NCBI GenBank assembly: GCA_900753295.1
Contig: CAADYQ010000183.1
Location: 1-46,309 of the forward strand
DNA length: 46,309 bases
DNA from: Clostridia bacterium
GTDB lineage: Bacteria > Bacillota > Clostridia > Oscillospirales > CAG-272
Direction: 5' to 3'
A model generated the notes under the pieces. The model worked only from the letters and a program-made list of their open reading frames with translations, did no database searches and was not told the origin of the DNA. Both the position numbers and the translations under genes were made by a program. Positions 32,390 through 40,544 of the stretch are shown here, one piece after another (the stretch's first letter is position 1; each line of letters starts with the position of its first letter).

Positions 32390-33586
32390 ATGTTCCGTTT
32401 TGCCATCAAAAATATGCTGATAAAAAAAGTACAGGTCATACTTGTGCTACTTTCCATTGTGATATCCGCGGGTGTCGGCGTGCTTGCCTTCAACACCGCC
32501 GAGCAGGTGAGCGACGGAATTACCAACACCGCCGCGTATTATTCCGCGATAATCGGTCCCGCGGGCAGCAAGACCCAGCTTGCCATGAACACCATGTATT
32601 TTACCGATTCTCCGCTCGGGACCATCCCCTACACCGTTGTTGAGGAGCTGCAGCGGGACAGCCGGGTCGTATCGGCAGTACCGTTTGCAATGGCGGACAG
32701 CTACAACGGGCACTCTGTGGTCGGAACAGCGTCCGCGTTCCTTGAGACCAAGGAGATCGCCGACGGGCGTATGTTTGACGACAGCGCAACGCTTGAGGTC
32801 GTTCTCGGCGCGGCGGTCGCGCGCATGAACGGCTTATCGGTAGGCGACGAGATACATACGAGCCACTCGGTGGGCGATGAACACCACGAGGGTATGAAGG
32901 TCGTGGGGATACTCCGTGAAAGTCACACGGTGTACGATAATGTGGTCTTTACCCAGCTTCGCACCATATGGGAGGTGCACGAGCATGAGGAGGAAGAGCA
33001 CGCCGGCGAAGAGGATCACGACCACGAAGCGGGAACCGTTTGCGCGGTGCTTGTAAAGACGAAAAATCCCGGCTATGCCATGCAGCTCGTCAGCGAATAC
33101 GACGGAAAGGTGACGACCACGCGCGAGGACGGCACATACACGCTCAGCGCGATAGAACCGATGGAAACGGTGCGCGGCGTGCTTGACGAGACCAACAACA
33201 CAAAATACATCGTATTCGTGCTTTGCGGCATCATTCTTGTGATGAACATAATGGTGATATCGATAATCACTCTGCTTAATATGTACAACTCCGCAAAGGA
33301 AATATCGCTCATGCGCCTTATAGGTATCAGCATGAAGAAGATAAATCTGCTTTACATCATTCAAAACAGCCTTATCGGCGCGGTCTCGGTGCTTCTCGCA
33401 TTCGGCATGTCGCGGCTCTGCATGACATTCATGAAGGACTATGTGGCATCCATGGGAGTTGTACTGAACGCCGGTCGGGTATATCCGCTTGAGATAGTGA
33501 TACTTGTAGGCGTGTTCCTGATAAGCGTACTGCCCACCGTGGTATGCACGCTCGTAATGTCCCGGCGCGACGGTGTTTCGAACTGA
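32390..33586 (+). CDS. FtsX/MacB-type ABC permease with a His/Glu-rich extracellular loop
   Basis: This 398-residue permease has one N-terminal helix (VQVILVLLSIVISAGVGVLA, about 14-33), a large outside domain (about 35-270), and three C-terminal helices (about 277-395, with IVFVLCGIILVMNIMVISII and YNSAKEISLMRLIGISMKKI). This is the four-helix MacB fold. In the outside domain, residues about 196-215 read VHEHEEEEHAGEEDHDHEAG, a strongly metal-binding-looking stretch, and HSVGDEHHEG lies earlier. Ordinary MacB permeases lack this. GAGGTG precedes the ATG at 32390. With the ATPase and the following lipoprotein it forms a likely export or extraction machine for a metal ion or metal-bound compound; zinc is the simplest guess. 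Confidence 0.88.
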   Translation: MFRFAIKNMLIKKVQVILVLLSIVISAGVGVLAFNTAEQVSDGITNTAAYYSAIIGPAGSKTQLAMNTMYFTDSPLGTIPYTVVEELQRDSRVVSAVPFAMADSYNGHSVVGTASAFLETKEIADGRMFDDSATLEVVLGAAVARMNGLSVGDEIHTSHSVGDEHHEGMKVVGILRESHTVYDNVVFTQLRTIWEVHEHEEEEHAGEEDHDHEAGTVCAVLVKTKNPGYAMQLVSEYDGKVTTTREDGTYTLSAIEPMETVRGVLDETNNTKYIVFVLCGIILVMNIMVISIITLLNMYNSAKEISLMRLIGISMKKINLLYIIQNSLIGAVSVLLAFGMSRLCMTFMKDYVASMGVVLNAGRVYPLEIVILVGVFLISVLPTVVCTLVMSRRDGVSN

Positions 33587-33614
33587 ACAGCCGAAAAAAA
33601 GAGGTCAAAGAAAA

Positions 33615-34601
33615 ATGAAAAGAACTGTATCTGACAAGCTGAGCGCGGCTGTCCGCCGCGCCCTGCCGCTGCTGCTCGCATTTGCGGCACTGCTTATCCC
33701 GCTCTCCCTCGCCTCCTGCGGCAGCAAGGACACCGGCGACCCGACAAAGCTGAGCTTCAAATCAGCACTTGAATATTCATACCTCAAAACGCTGAACGAC
33801 AAGCAGGTGACCATAAACGGCTACCTTGCCACAAGCTCGCCCGCCGATGGCTCGTTCATTTTTCTTATGAACATGCCTTTTCAGTCATGCCCCTTCTGCA
33901 AGCCGAACACCTCGCAGCTCTCCAACACCATGGAGGTATACCCCAAAAGAGGACAAAAGTTCAGCTACACCACGCAGGCGGTAAAGGTCACAGGCAAGCT
34001 TGAGGTCGCATCCGATGAGAGCAAGCCCTTTACCGATCCTTACGGATATGAATTCAACTTCAAAATAGTCGATGCTGAATTCAGCGTGCTGAAGGACGAC
34101 GAGATCTCGGCAGAGCTTGCCCTGTGGCAAAAGCTCAGTTCGACCAGTATCATCAATGAGGTCAACAGCATGTACGAGTACCTGAACTTCCTTTGCGCAT
34201 GGCCGGGCTACTTTGTGGACAGCTACACCGACAAGAACGGCAACACACAGCCGGGCTATTTCCTTTACGCCGAGGATGCCAAGCGGAGTATAACCGAGGA
34301 CGGTGCACAGTTCAACTACGGCTACCGCGATGGGTACTTTGACAACATTATAGCGCGCATAAAGGAGATCGACCCGGAGGCATTCGGCGATCTTGTGGCA
34401 AACATTGAAAAGGCAAAGACGCTCGCCGAGCGCGCACTCAATGCGCTGATGAACGGCGAGTACACCTCGGAGCTGACAAAGGTAGAAAAGTTCGGGACCG
34501 AGGACTGGGTGTATACGCTCAACGACGGCAAGGAATTTGAAAGCATAATGAACGAGCTTTACACGGAATACTCCGGCTGGCTTGCCGGTTGGGAGCTTTG
34601 A
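33615..34601 (+). CDS. Lipoprotein with an OB-like, CxxC-containing domain (DUF3299-like)
   Basis: This 328-residue lipoprotein has signal KLSAAVRRALPLLLAFAALL ending in LSLASC (Cys near residue 36). Residues about 45-150 read as a small beta barrel (LNDKQVTINGYLATSSPADG, FIFLMNMPFQSCPFCKPNTS, then TQAVKVTGKLEV). The order GxxVxIxGYL, FLL, a Cys motif and a closing VTGxLEV strand is like DUF3299-type proteins, which in other bacteria are encoded beside MacB-type ATPase and permease genes and predicted to act in zinc handling. The CPFC pair (about 92-95) could bind metal. Residues 170-328 are helical and unrecognised. The ATG at 33615 follows AGAGGTC. The gene is 28 nt after the permease and ends the cluster. 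Confidence 0.7.
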   Translation: MKRTVSDKLSAAVRRALPLLLAFAALLIPLSLASCGSKDTGDPTKLSFKSALEYSYLKTLNDKQVTINGYLATSSPADGSFIFLMNMPFQSCPFCKPNTSQLSNTMEVYPKRGQKFSYTTQAVKVTGKLEVASDESKPFTDPYGYEFNFKIVDAEFSVLKDDEISAELALWQKLSSTSIINEVNSMYEYLNFLCAWPGYFVDSYTDKNGNTQPGYFLYAEDAKRSITEDGAQFNYGYRDGYFDNIIARIKEIDPEAFGDLVANIEKAKTLAERALNALMNGEYTSELTKVEKFGTEDWVYTLNDGKEFESIMNELYTEYSGWLAGWEL

Positions 34602-34697
34602 CACCGCCGATAAGACCGCATGTTTGAATAATACCGCCCGACGTGGCAGCAAAGATAAAAAAGTTCCGATATTGAGCAAAAAAAATCAATTTAGGGG

Positions 34698-34726
34698 TTG
34701 ACAAAACAAGAAGTTTGGTGTATAAT
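34698..34726 (+). promoter_or_regulatory. Promoter of tRNA-Leu
   Basis: TTGACA (34698-34703) and TATAAT (34721-34726) with a 17-bp spacer lie 28 nt before the mature tRNA 5' end. Confidence 0.9.
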
Positions 34727-34754
34727 ATCTTTGTTGCCCGAATACGGGCGGCAT

Positions 34755-34839
34755 GCGAGAGTGGCGGAACTGGCAGACGCGCACGTTTGAGGGGCGTGTG
34801 GTAACAACCATACGGGTTCAAGTCCCGTTTCTCGCACCA
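34755..34839 (+). tRNA. tRNA-Leu(GAG)
   Basis: This is an 85-nt class II tRNA. The acceptor stem GCGAGAG pairs with TTCTCGC, and ACCA is encoded at the 3' end. The anticodon arm CACGT-TTGAGGG-GCGTG puts GAG at positions 34-36, reading CUC and CUU. A long variable arm (GTGGTAACAACCAT) and the T-arm GGGTTCAAGTCCC are present. It has its own promoter and a strong terminator beginning at its last base. Confidence 0.96.
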
Positions 34840-34876
34840 ACTAAAAGGGGTAGGCACTTGCCTACCCCTTTTAGTT
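34839..34876 (+). terminator. Terminator of tRNA-Leu
   Basis: An 18-bp perfect stem (34839-34856 with 34859-34876) starts at the final base of the tRNA. Its second half contains CCCCTTTTAG, which serves as the U-rich end. The same 3' half recurs at 34994 in the duplicated module. Confidence 0.8.
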
Positions 34877-34996
34877 GATACAAGAACCCAACTCTTGAAC
34901 CTGTCTTAAGCCTGCGAAGCAGGCTTGAGCCGGTTTGCGCAAGATGAACTAATAAGCCTGTACCCATTTTACCGCAAACCGCGGGTTACAAGTCCC
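34866..34996. repeat. Duplicated tRNA-flanking module, copy 1
   Basis: Part A (34866-34924) begins in the tRNA terminator (CCCTTTTAGTTGATACAAGAAC) and ends with the stem GCCTGCGAAGCAGGC. Part B (34927-34996) starts GAGCCGGTTTGCG and folds with CGCAAACCG (34931-34939 with 34973-34981) around a 33-nt loop. It ends in GCGGGTTACAAGTCCC, which resembles the tRNA T-arm. Both parts recur in order at 34994-35215. No coding potential. Confidence 0.9.
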
Positions 34997-35215
34997 TTTT
35001 AGTTGATACAAGAACTTCACGCTTGAACCCGTCTTAAGCCTGCGAAGCAGGCGGTGCTTCAGACCTGCTTTTTTTAGGTCAAGGGAGCTTGCTCCCTTGA
35101 CGGGCGAGGCAGCCGAACCGAAGGATGAGCAACAAACTCTATTCCGAGCCGGTTTGCGCAAGATGAACTAATAAGCCTGTACCCATTTTACCGCAAACCG
35201 CGGGTCACAAATCCC
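34994..35215. repeat. Duplicated tRNA-flanking module, copy 2 with a 93-bp insert
   Basis: Part A (34994-35052) and part B (35146-35215) match copy 1 closely; the 33-nt loop of B is identical. Between them lie 93 extra bases (35053-35145) with a CAAGGGAGCTTGCTCCCTTG stem and GAGGCAGCCGAACCGAAGGA. The insert's reverse strand (CTCATCC, then a stem region, then a CCCTTG stem) has the same layout as the sequence that starts at 46268. The start of A in copy 2 is fused to the end of B in copy 1 at CCCTTTT, as expected for a tandem duplication. Confidence 0.85.
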
Positions 35216-35232
35216 GCCGAAAGGATGACAAA

Positions 35233-36039
35233 ATGCTCGGAGCAATATACGGAGACGTTATAGGATCATATTACGAGGTCCACTGTACCAAGGACCCGGA
35301 TTTTCCCTTTCAGCAGCACAGCTCATTCACAGATGACTCGGTACTGATCGCCGCGGTCTGCGATACGATCCTTTGCGATCCGTCGGATATCCGTCCGTTC
35401 GGTTTCAGGAAGCGCGCCGGGGAATATGCCGCCCGATACAGACAGTATTACTCGCACTTTCCGGATGCCGGGTTCGGAAATATGTTCTCGGAATGGGCAA
35501 GAAACGGATATTTCCGCATCATGCACAGCTATGCCAACGGAGCCGCCATGCGTGTAATGCCCATCGCATACGCTTACAGCGACGAAAAAGAAATGCTGCG
35601 GCAGGTGCGAGCGAGCTGTTATTACACTCATCATAACCGCGAAGCGCTGACAGGCGCTCGGTCGGTGGCGCTGTCTGTTTATATGGCGCACCGCGGCGCA
35701 ACAAAGGCAGAGATACGCGATGCAGTCTCAAGGATATCCGGCTATGACCTGTCGGCGTCGATAGAAAGCCTCCGCCGCGTGCACGTATTCAACAGCCGCG
35801 CCTCATACAGCGTCCCACCGGCGATCATTGCGTTTTTGCAGTCGCAAGACTATGAGAGCGCTGTAAGGAATGCCATATCGCTGGGCGGAGATGCCGACAC
35901 ACAGGCGTGCATTGCCGGCGGCATCGCCGAGGCGTTCTACCGGGAGATACCCGACCGCATAAAAAATTTCTGCCGTCTGAGGATCGACTATGCGATAAGA
36001 TCGGTCGCAGAGCGCTTTGAAGCGGTTTACGGAAAATAA
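35233..36039 (+). CDS. ADP-ribosylglycohydrolase family protein
   Basis: This 268-residue cytoplasmic protein has the family's dinuclear metal motifs: GAIYGDVIGSYYE (about 3-15), FTDDSVL with Thr33-Asp34-Asp35, SYANGAAMRVMPIA near 104-117 and GGDADTQACIAGG near 217-229. It is complete and of usual length. Relatives remove ADP-ribose from proteins or small molecules, for example DraG on nitrogenase reductase; no ADP-ribosyltransferase is seen nearby, so the target is unknown. AAAGGATG lies before the ATG at 35233. It lies directly behind the duplicated tRNA module, and no clear promoter is visible in between. Confidence 0.93.
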   Translation: MLGAIYGDVIGSYYEVHCTKDPDFPFQQHSSFTDDSVLIAAVCDTILCDPSDIRPFGFRKRAGEYAARYRQYYSHFPDAGFGNMFSEWARNGYFRIMHSYANGAAMRVMPIAYAYSDEKEMLRQVRASCYYTHHNREALTGARSVALSVYMAHRGATKAEIRDAVSRISGYDLSASIESLRRVHVFNSRASYSVPPAIIAFLQSQDYESAVRNAISLGGDADTQACIAGGIAEAFYREIPDRIKNFCRLRIDYAIRSVAERFEAVYGK

Positions 36040-36127
36040 CAGTCACGGCGGCTGAACACCGCCGTTTCTTCCGCCGAGAAGTCCCACCAAAAAATAAAGA
36101 CACGTGTCAAAATTCGCATCAAAAAAA

Positions 36128-36150
36128 GCCGGGGGCCGCCCGGCGTTTTT
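36128..36150 (+). terminator. Terminator after the ADP-ribosylglycohydrolase gene
   Basis: GCCGGG (36128-36133) pairs with CCCGGC (36139-36144), followed by GTTTTT. Confidence 0.8.
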
Positions 36151-36151
36151 G

Positions 36152-36193
36152 AGAGGCAGTTAAAAAACCAAGGTTTTTTAACTGCCTCTTTTC
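36152..36193. terminator. Bidirectional terminator, mainly for typA
   Basis: An 18-bp perfect stem (36152-36169 with 36172-36189) with many A:T pairs lies between convergent genes. TTTTC follows on the plus strand. It is only 9 nt past the typA stop codon. Confidence 0.75.
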
Positions 36194-36201
36194 TTTATTT
36201 A

Positions 36202-38034
36202 TCAGCCCTTTTTGAGTTTAGCCTGTGCTTTGAGTCTCTGCTCGGTGTTGAGGATGCGCTTACGCAGTCTTATCGACTTCGGAGTGACCTCTATCAGCTC
36301 GTCGTCGGCGATGAATTCGATCGCCTCCTCCAGGCTGAATATCACGGGCGGAGTGAGGATCAGCTTTTCATCCGCACCGGAGGAGCGGATGGCGGTGAGC
36401 TGCTTCTTCTTGCAGGGATTGAGCGTGATGTCCTCCATCTTGGGGCATTCGCCGACGATCTCGCCCTCGTACACCGGCATGCCGGGAGAAATGAACATAC
36501 GTCCGCGATCCTGTGAGTTGTAGATGCCGTAGGAGGTCGTCTCACCCGGCTCGCTGGCGACCAGCGAGCCGGTAAAGCGCATGATAACATCGCCGCGGTA
36601 AGGCGCATAGCCGTCAAACAGCGTGTTCATAATGCCCTCGCCGTGTGTTGCCGTCATGAATTCGGAGCGGTATCCGAAGAGGCAGCGGGACGGAATAAGA
36701 TACTCGATGCGCATACGGGAACCGACAAGGTTCATCTCGATGAGATCGCCGCGGCGCTGACCCAACTTTTCAATGACCGCACCGACATATTCCTCCGGTA
36801 CGTCCAGAGTCACGCGCTCCATAGGCTCGCACTTCTGACCATCGATCTCCTTGTAGAGCACGCGCGGGTTGGAGCAGCAAAGCTCGTAGCCCTCGCGGCG
36901 CATAGTCTCGATGAGTATCGAAAGATGCATTTCACCGCGTCCGGCTACACGGAAGTTATCTGTCGTATCGCCGTCGCTGACGCGCAGAGACACATCCTTG
37001 AGCAGCTCGCGGTAGAGGCGGTCACGTATCTGTCTTGAGGTGACAAACTTACCCTCGCGCCCCGCAAACGGGCTGTCGTTGACCGAAATGGTCATTTCGA
37101 TAGTGGGGTCGCTTATCTTAACAAAGTGGAGCGGCTCGGGGCGGGAAAGCGATGTGATGGTATCGCCGATCGTGATATCCGCAGCGCCCGAAAACGCAAT
37201 GATATCGCCCATCTTAGCCTCGGCGACCGGCACACGCTGGAGTCCGTCTATCTGATATATCGAAACGATCCTTACGCGCTTGGGGGCGGAGTCGGAGTGA
37301 TAGTTGCAGACGAGCGCGTCCTGATTCTGCTTTATGGTGCCGCGCTCAATACGGCCGATACCTATTCTTCCGACGTAATCGTTGTAGTCGATGGTGGAAA
37401 CCAGAAGCTGAAGATCGTCGTCCGGGTCGCCCTCGGGCGCGGGAATGTAATTGAGGATGGTTTCAAACAGCGGTGTAAGGTCGGTCCCCTTCTCATAAGG
37501 CGTGAGCGACGCGGTGCCGTCACGTCCGGAGCAGAAGATCATGGGGCTGTCAAGCTGCTCATCGGTGGCATTGAGATCCATAAGAAGCTCAAGCACCTCC
37601 TCCTCGACCTCCTCGATGCGAGCGTCGGGCTTGTCGATCTTATTTATCACGACGATAACGGGATGATTCAGCTCAAGCGCGCGCTGAAGAACAAAACGGG
37701 TCTGAGGCATGGGACCCTCGGCTGCATCTACAAGCAGAAGCACGCCGTTGACCATTTTAAGCACACGCTCGACCTCGCCGCCGAAGTCGGCGTGACCGGG
37801 GGTGTCAACTATGTTGATCTTTACGCCCTTGTAATGTACGGCGGTGTTTTTGGACAGAATGGTAATGCCGCGCTCACGCTCGATATCGCCCGAGTCCATG
37901 ACGCAGGTGCCCATTTCCTGATTGTCACGGAAAATACCGCCCTGCTTAAGCATCTGGTCGACCAGGGTGGTTTTGCCGTGGTCAACGTGTGCGATAATGG
38001 CAATGTTTCTTAAATCTTCTCTTTTCACGTTCAT
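36202..38034 (-). CDS. typA: Ribosome-associated GTPase TypA/BipA
   Basis: This 610-residue translational GTPase has the usual length. The G domain shows IIAHVDHGKTTLVDQML (P loop), GITILSKNTAVHY, DTPGHADFGGEVERV and VINKIDKPDA. The EF-G-like domains II, III and V follow, and the TypA-specific C-terminal domain has SRCLFGYRSEFMTATHGEG and GETTSYGIYNSQDRGRMFI. TypA binds the ribosome under stress and helps subunit assembly. AAGGAGAG lies before the ATG at 38034. It is a single-gene unit with an extended -10 promoter upstream. Confidence 0.98.
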   Translation of the reverse strand: MNVKREDLRNIAIIAHVDHGKTTLVDQMLKQGGIFRDNQEMGTCVMDSGDIERERGITILSKNTAVHYKGVKINIVDTPGHADFGGEVERVLKMVNGVLLLVDAAEGPMPQTRFVLQRALELNHPVIVVINKIDKPDARIEEVEEEVLELLMDLNATDEQLDSPMIFCSGRDGTASLTPYEKGTDLTPLFETILNYIPAPEGDPDDDLQLLVSTIDYNDYVGRIGIGRIERGTIKQNQDALVCNYHSDSAPKRVRIVSIYQIDGLQRVPVAEAKMGDIIAFSGAADITIGDTITSLSRPEPLHFVKISDPTIEMTISVNDSPFAGREGKFVTSRQIRDRLYRELLKDVSLRVSDGDTTDNFRVAGRGEMHLSILIETMRREGYELCCSNPRVLYKEIDGQKCEPMERVTLDVPEEYVGAVIEKLGQRRGDLIEMNLVGSRMRIEYLIPSRCLFGYRSEFMTATHGEGIMNTLFDGYAPYRGDVIMRFTGSLVASEPGETTSYGIYNSQDRGRMFISPGMPVYEGEIVGECPKMEDITLNPCKKKQLTAIRSSGADEKLILTPPVIFSLEEAIEFIADDELIEVTPKSIRLRKRILNTEQRLKAQAKLKKG

Positions 38035-38122
38035 GCGAACAGCTCTCCTTGACGGTCGTCATATATCATACGACCTGCAAAATATCGGCGCGGCACAGGG
38101 CGCCGTAAAAACATACCTTATT

Positions 38123-38149
38123 ATTATATCACGCTTTTTTATTTTATTA
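38123..38149 (-). promoter_or_regulatory. Probable promoter of typA
   Basis: On the minus strand TGA-TATAAT (-10 at 38128-38123, extended -10 form) lies about 90 nt before the typA start. The -35 region is A/T-rich and poor. Confidence 0.5.
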
Positions 38150-38619
38150 AAGTGGATGATTGAATAATATTTTTCGCCTTTCGACATTGTTTTTTGTCAC
38201 ACTTGACTGTTTATTCAGCACAACAGACAATTTCCCCCTTTGCGGGTACAGCACTTTGAACAAACGATCCGTTCAAGGAGCACCTAAAAAGCCCTAAAAC
38301 CGACCTCACTGTCACACATTTTCCTCCGGTGAATGCTTCGCGCCGCCATGATGATATCATATACACGTCTAATATTTGTATTTCACTATATTCTAATTCG
38401 ATTTCCGACTCAAATCGACGCCATATCTCTCGATGATACAAAAGTTAAAAGCATTTCAAATCCAAGCGTGTTTGAATTAGATAAGCAGCGATGATTCACG
38501 CGCGCAACTTTTACAGCTTATCTCAAATCAAAACGCTACACAATAATCAAAATTAGATTAGCGTATATAATTATAAGAATATATACATCTAACTATAGAT
38601 TAAATATTTTATTTTCCTC
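38150..38619. other. AT-rich gene-free region
   Basis: About 470 bp with no credible gene, clearly richer in A and T than the surroundings. It includes ATCTA-ACTA-TAGAT (38587-38600), a 5-4-5 inverted repeat 20 bp upstream of the -35 of the ArsR-type gene, which may be a regulator site. Nothing else is recognised. Confidence 0.6.
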
Positions 38620-38648
38620 TTGACAAACATCGTTTTATGTGATATATT
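38620..38648 (+). promoter_or_regulatory. Promoter of the ArsR-type regulator operon
   Basis: TTGACA (38620-38625) and TATATT (38643-38648) are 17 bp apart, about 50 nt before the start codon. A second TATAAT (38657-38662) follows with no matching -35. Confidence 0.7.
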
Positions 38649-38701
38649 TCTAATGTATAATATTTCACGCGCTTATAACAGCGTCCGAAAGGAGTGAGAC
38701 G

Positions 38702-39796
38702 ATGCAAGCTAAGCTCTTGCGCGAACCCAACCTGATATTTGAAACAACTATGCTACTTTTTAACAGCAGAACGGGTGCATCGAGCCGCGAGCTGAAGGAA
38801 ACCATACAAAAAAAGTTTGCTATCGACCGCAATGTGCTTGATAGCTGCTTTGATGCGATCATCGATATGTCAGAGTACGTCGTTAACAACGTAAAGGCTG
38901 ATGAAGACCTGCTTGATTTCCTTTTCGGCAGACATTCGTCGATGAAGGGCTGCTTTGCGTTCTATCTGATACACGATGTATGCCGCGTTGCCGATCATGA
39001 TCTTGCGGCAGGGCTTGCGGCTCTGCGCGAGCAGTCGAAGGCGCTTTTCTTCGTCAATCTTTCATCCCTTCTGATCGCGGAATTTGCCCCCGATGATTAC
39101 ACCGGCGTTATAACGAATTACGCCGAGCTGTTTGCCTTTATCGAAAATCTTCCCCTCCCCGCCGACGAAAAGTTCGAGCTTTGCAGACTTTACAATAACT
39201 TTGAAGAATACCGCGAGCTGCTTGCCGGCGTGCTTGAATCGGCGGCGAAGCTGTATATGCAGAAATACGATTCGGTAAAGCATTACATCGGCTGGTTCTC
39301 CGCGGCGGTCGCCGAACCGCTTGCGCAGTCCGGCGCGTCCTACATCGAAAGCAACTACGGCATAAAGATCTCACCCTCGGCTGACGAGATATATCTTCAG
39401 CCCTCCATCGCCATGTGCAGCGGAACGCGCTACCTTATGAGCTTCACCTCGGAAAAGGTCGTGGACTTTCTTTACGTCGGCGTACTGTATGAACCGCTAC
39501 GCGAAATAACCGACGTTTCGACAGTTGACGACCGCATTTGCCGCGCGCTGAGGACGATGGGTGACGACCGCAAGTTTGAGATACTCAAGCTGCTTGCCGA
39601 GGGTCCGAAATACGGCATGGAGCTTGCCTCGCTGCTCGAACTGAGCACGGCAACCGTCTCGCACCACATGGCGCTACTGCTTGAAGCGGGATTTGTGTCG
39701 ATACGGCGCGAATCCAACCGCGTATACTATGAATTGAACCGCAAAAAGGTACGCGACTTTCTTGATGAACTCCGGATAGCCCTTATCGGGCAATGA
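38702..39796 (+). CDS. Transcriptional regulator with a C-terminal ArsR-type winged helix
   Basis: In this 364-residue protein residues about 275-360 are an ArsR-type DNA-binding domain: RTMGDDRKFEILKLLAEGP, YGMELASLLELSTATVSHHM, LLEAGFVSIRRESNRVYYEL. The N-terminal 270 residues are mostly helical and belong to no family I recognise. They have no Cys cluster of the kind ArsR metal sensors use, so the signal is probably not a metal. GGAGTGAG lies before the ATG at 38702. It leads an operon with a HAD phosphatase (33 nt later) and a DUF4091 protein, so it may regulate sugar or phospho-sugar use and its own promoter. Confidence 0.82.
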   Translation: MQAKLLREPNLIFETTMLLFNSRTGASSRELKETIQKKFAIDRNVLDSCFDAIIDMSEYVVNNVKADEDLLDFLFGRHSSMKGCFAFYLIHDVCRVADHDLAAGLAALREQSKALFFVNLSSLLIAEFAPDDYTGVITNYAELFAFIENLPLPADEKFELCRLYNNFEEYRELLAGVLESAAKLYMQKYDSVKHYIGWFSAAVAEPLAQSGASYIESNYGIKISPSADEIYLQPSIAMCSGTRYLMSFTSEKVVDFLYVGVLYEPLREITDVSTVDDRICRALRTMGDDRKFEILKLLAEGPKYGMELASLLELSTATVSHHMALLLEAGFVSIRRESNRVYYELNRKKVRDFLDELRIALIGQ

Positions 39797-39829
39797 TCTC
39801 AATTCTCCGAAAAAGCAAAGGAACAAAAA

Positions 39830-40501
39830 ATGACTCAGAAAAACAAACTTCACCCCAAGCTGATAATTTTCGACCTTGACGGCACGCTTGCCGACACGGT
39901 CGGCTCGATAACCGAGGCAATGAACGCCGCCCTCGCGGAAATGGGTCTTCCCGCCCGCGATGAGGATTACATCCGCCGCTCGGTCGGGAACGGCGCTCGC
40001 CTGCTCTGCATCCGCGTGCTTCCCGAGGACAAGCGCGACGACGCAACGGTCAGCCGCCTGCTCAAGATATACAACAGGACCTACGGCGAAACCTACATGC
40101 ACGTTCACGAGCTTTACCCCGGAATGGCGGAGGCGCTCCGCGAGCTTCACTCACGCGGCTACATGATGGCTGTATTTTCAAACAAGCAGGACGCATACGT
40201 CAAGGAGCTGTGCGCCTCGCTCCTCCCCGCCGGCTGGTTCGGAGCCGCCGAGGGTCAGCTCGACGGCAGACCCATCAAGCCCGATCCCGCCACGGCGCTT
40301 GAGATATGCACGCGCCTCGGCGTTTCGCCGTCCGACGCCGTTATGGTAGGCGACGGCGAGACCGACGTTGAGCTTTCGCTTCGCGGCGGGCTTACTCCCG
40401 TAAGCGCCACATGGGGCTTCCGCTCGCGCGAAGCGCTTGAGGCGGCAGGCGGCAAAATTTTTGTCGCGCACCCCTCCGAGCTTCCCGACATATTCGAATA
40501 A
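39830..40501 (+). CDS. HAD-family phosphatase, phosphoglycolate phosphatase-like
   Basis: This 223-residue cytoplasmic hydrolase shows all four HAD motifs: IIFDLDGTLADTVG (nucleophile Asp15 and acid Asp17), AVFSNKQ (motif II Ser), KPDPATALE (motif III Lys) and MVGDGETDVEL (motif IV Asp pair). The helical cap between motifs I and II (about 30-95) is of the C1 type seen in Gph and beta-phosphoglucomutase. The best match by eye is Gph, which removes phosphoglycolate from DNA repair or other metabolism, but the substrate range of this group is wide. AAAGGAAC precedes the ATG. It is the middle gene of the operon. Confidence 0.9.
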   Translation: MTQKNKLHPKLIIFDLDGTLADTVGSITEAMNAALAEMGLPARDEDYIRRSVGNGARLLCIRVLPEDKRDDATVSRLLKIYNRTYGETYMHVHELYPGMAEALRELHSRGYMMAVFSNKQDAYVKELCASLLPAGWFGAAEGQLDGRPIKPDPATALEICTRLGVSPSDAVMVGDGETDVELSLRGGLTPVSATWGFRSREALEAAGGKIFVAHPSELPDIFE

Positions 40502-40544
40502 TATATAATAAGGTAGAAAAGACGCAAAAGAAAGGATACCCGCC

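Noticed and set aside
34866..35232. Integrated prophage or island at tRNA-Leu
   Set aside because: No integrase, phage or conjugation gene is present; only a short duplicated module.
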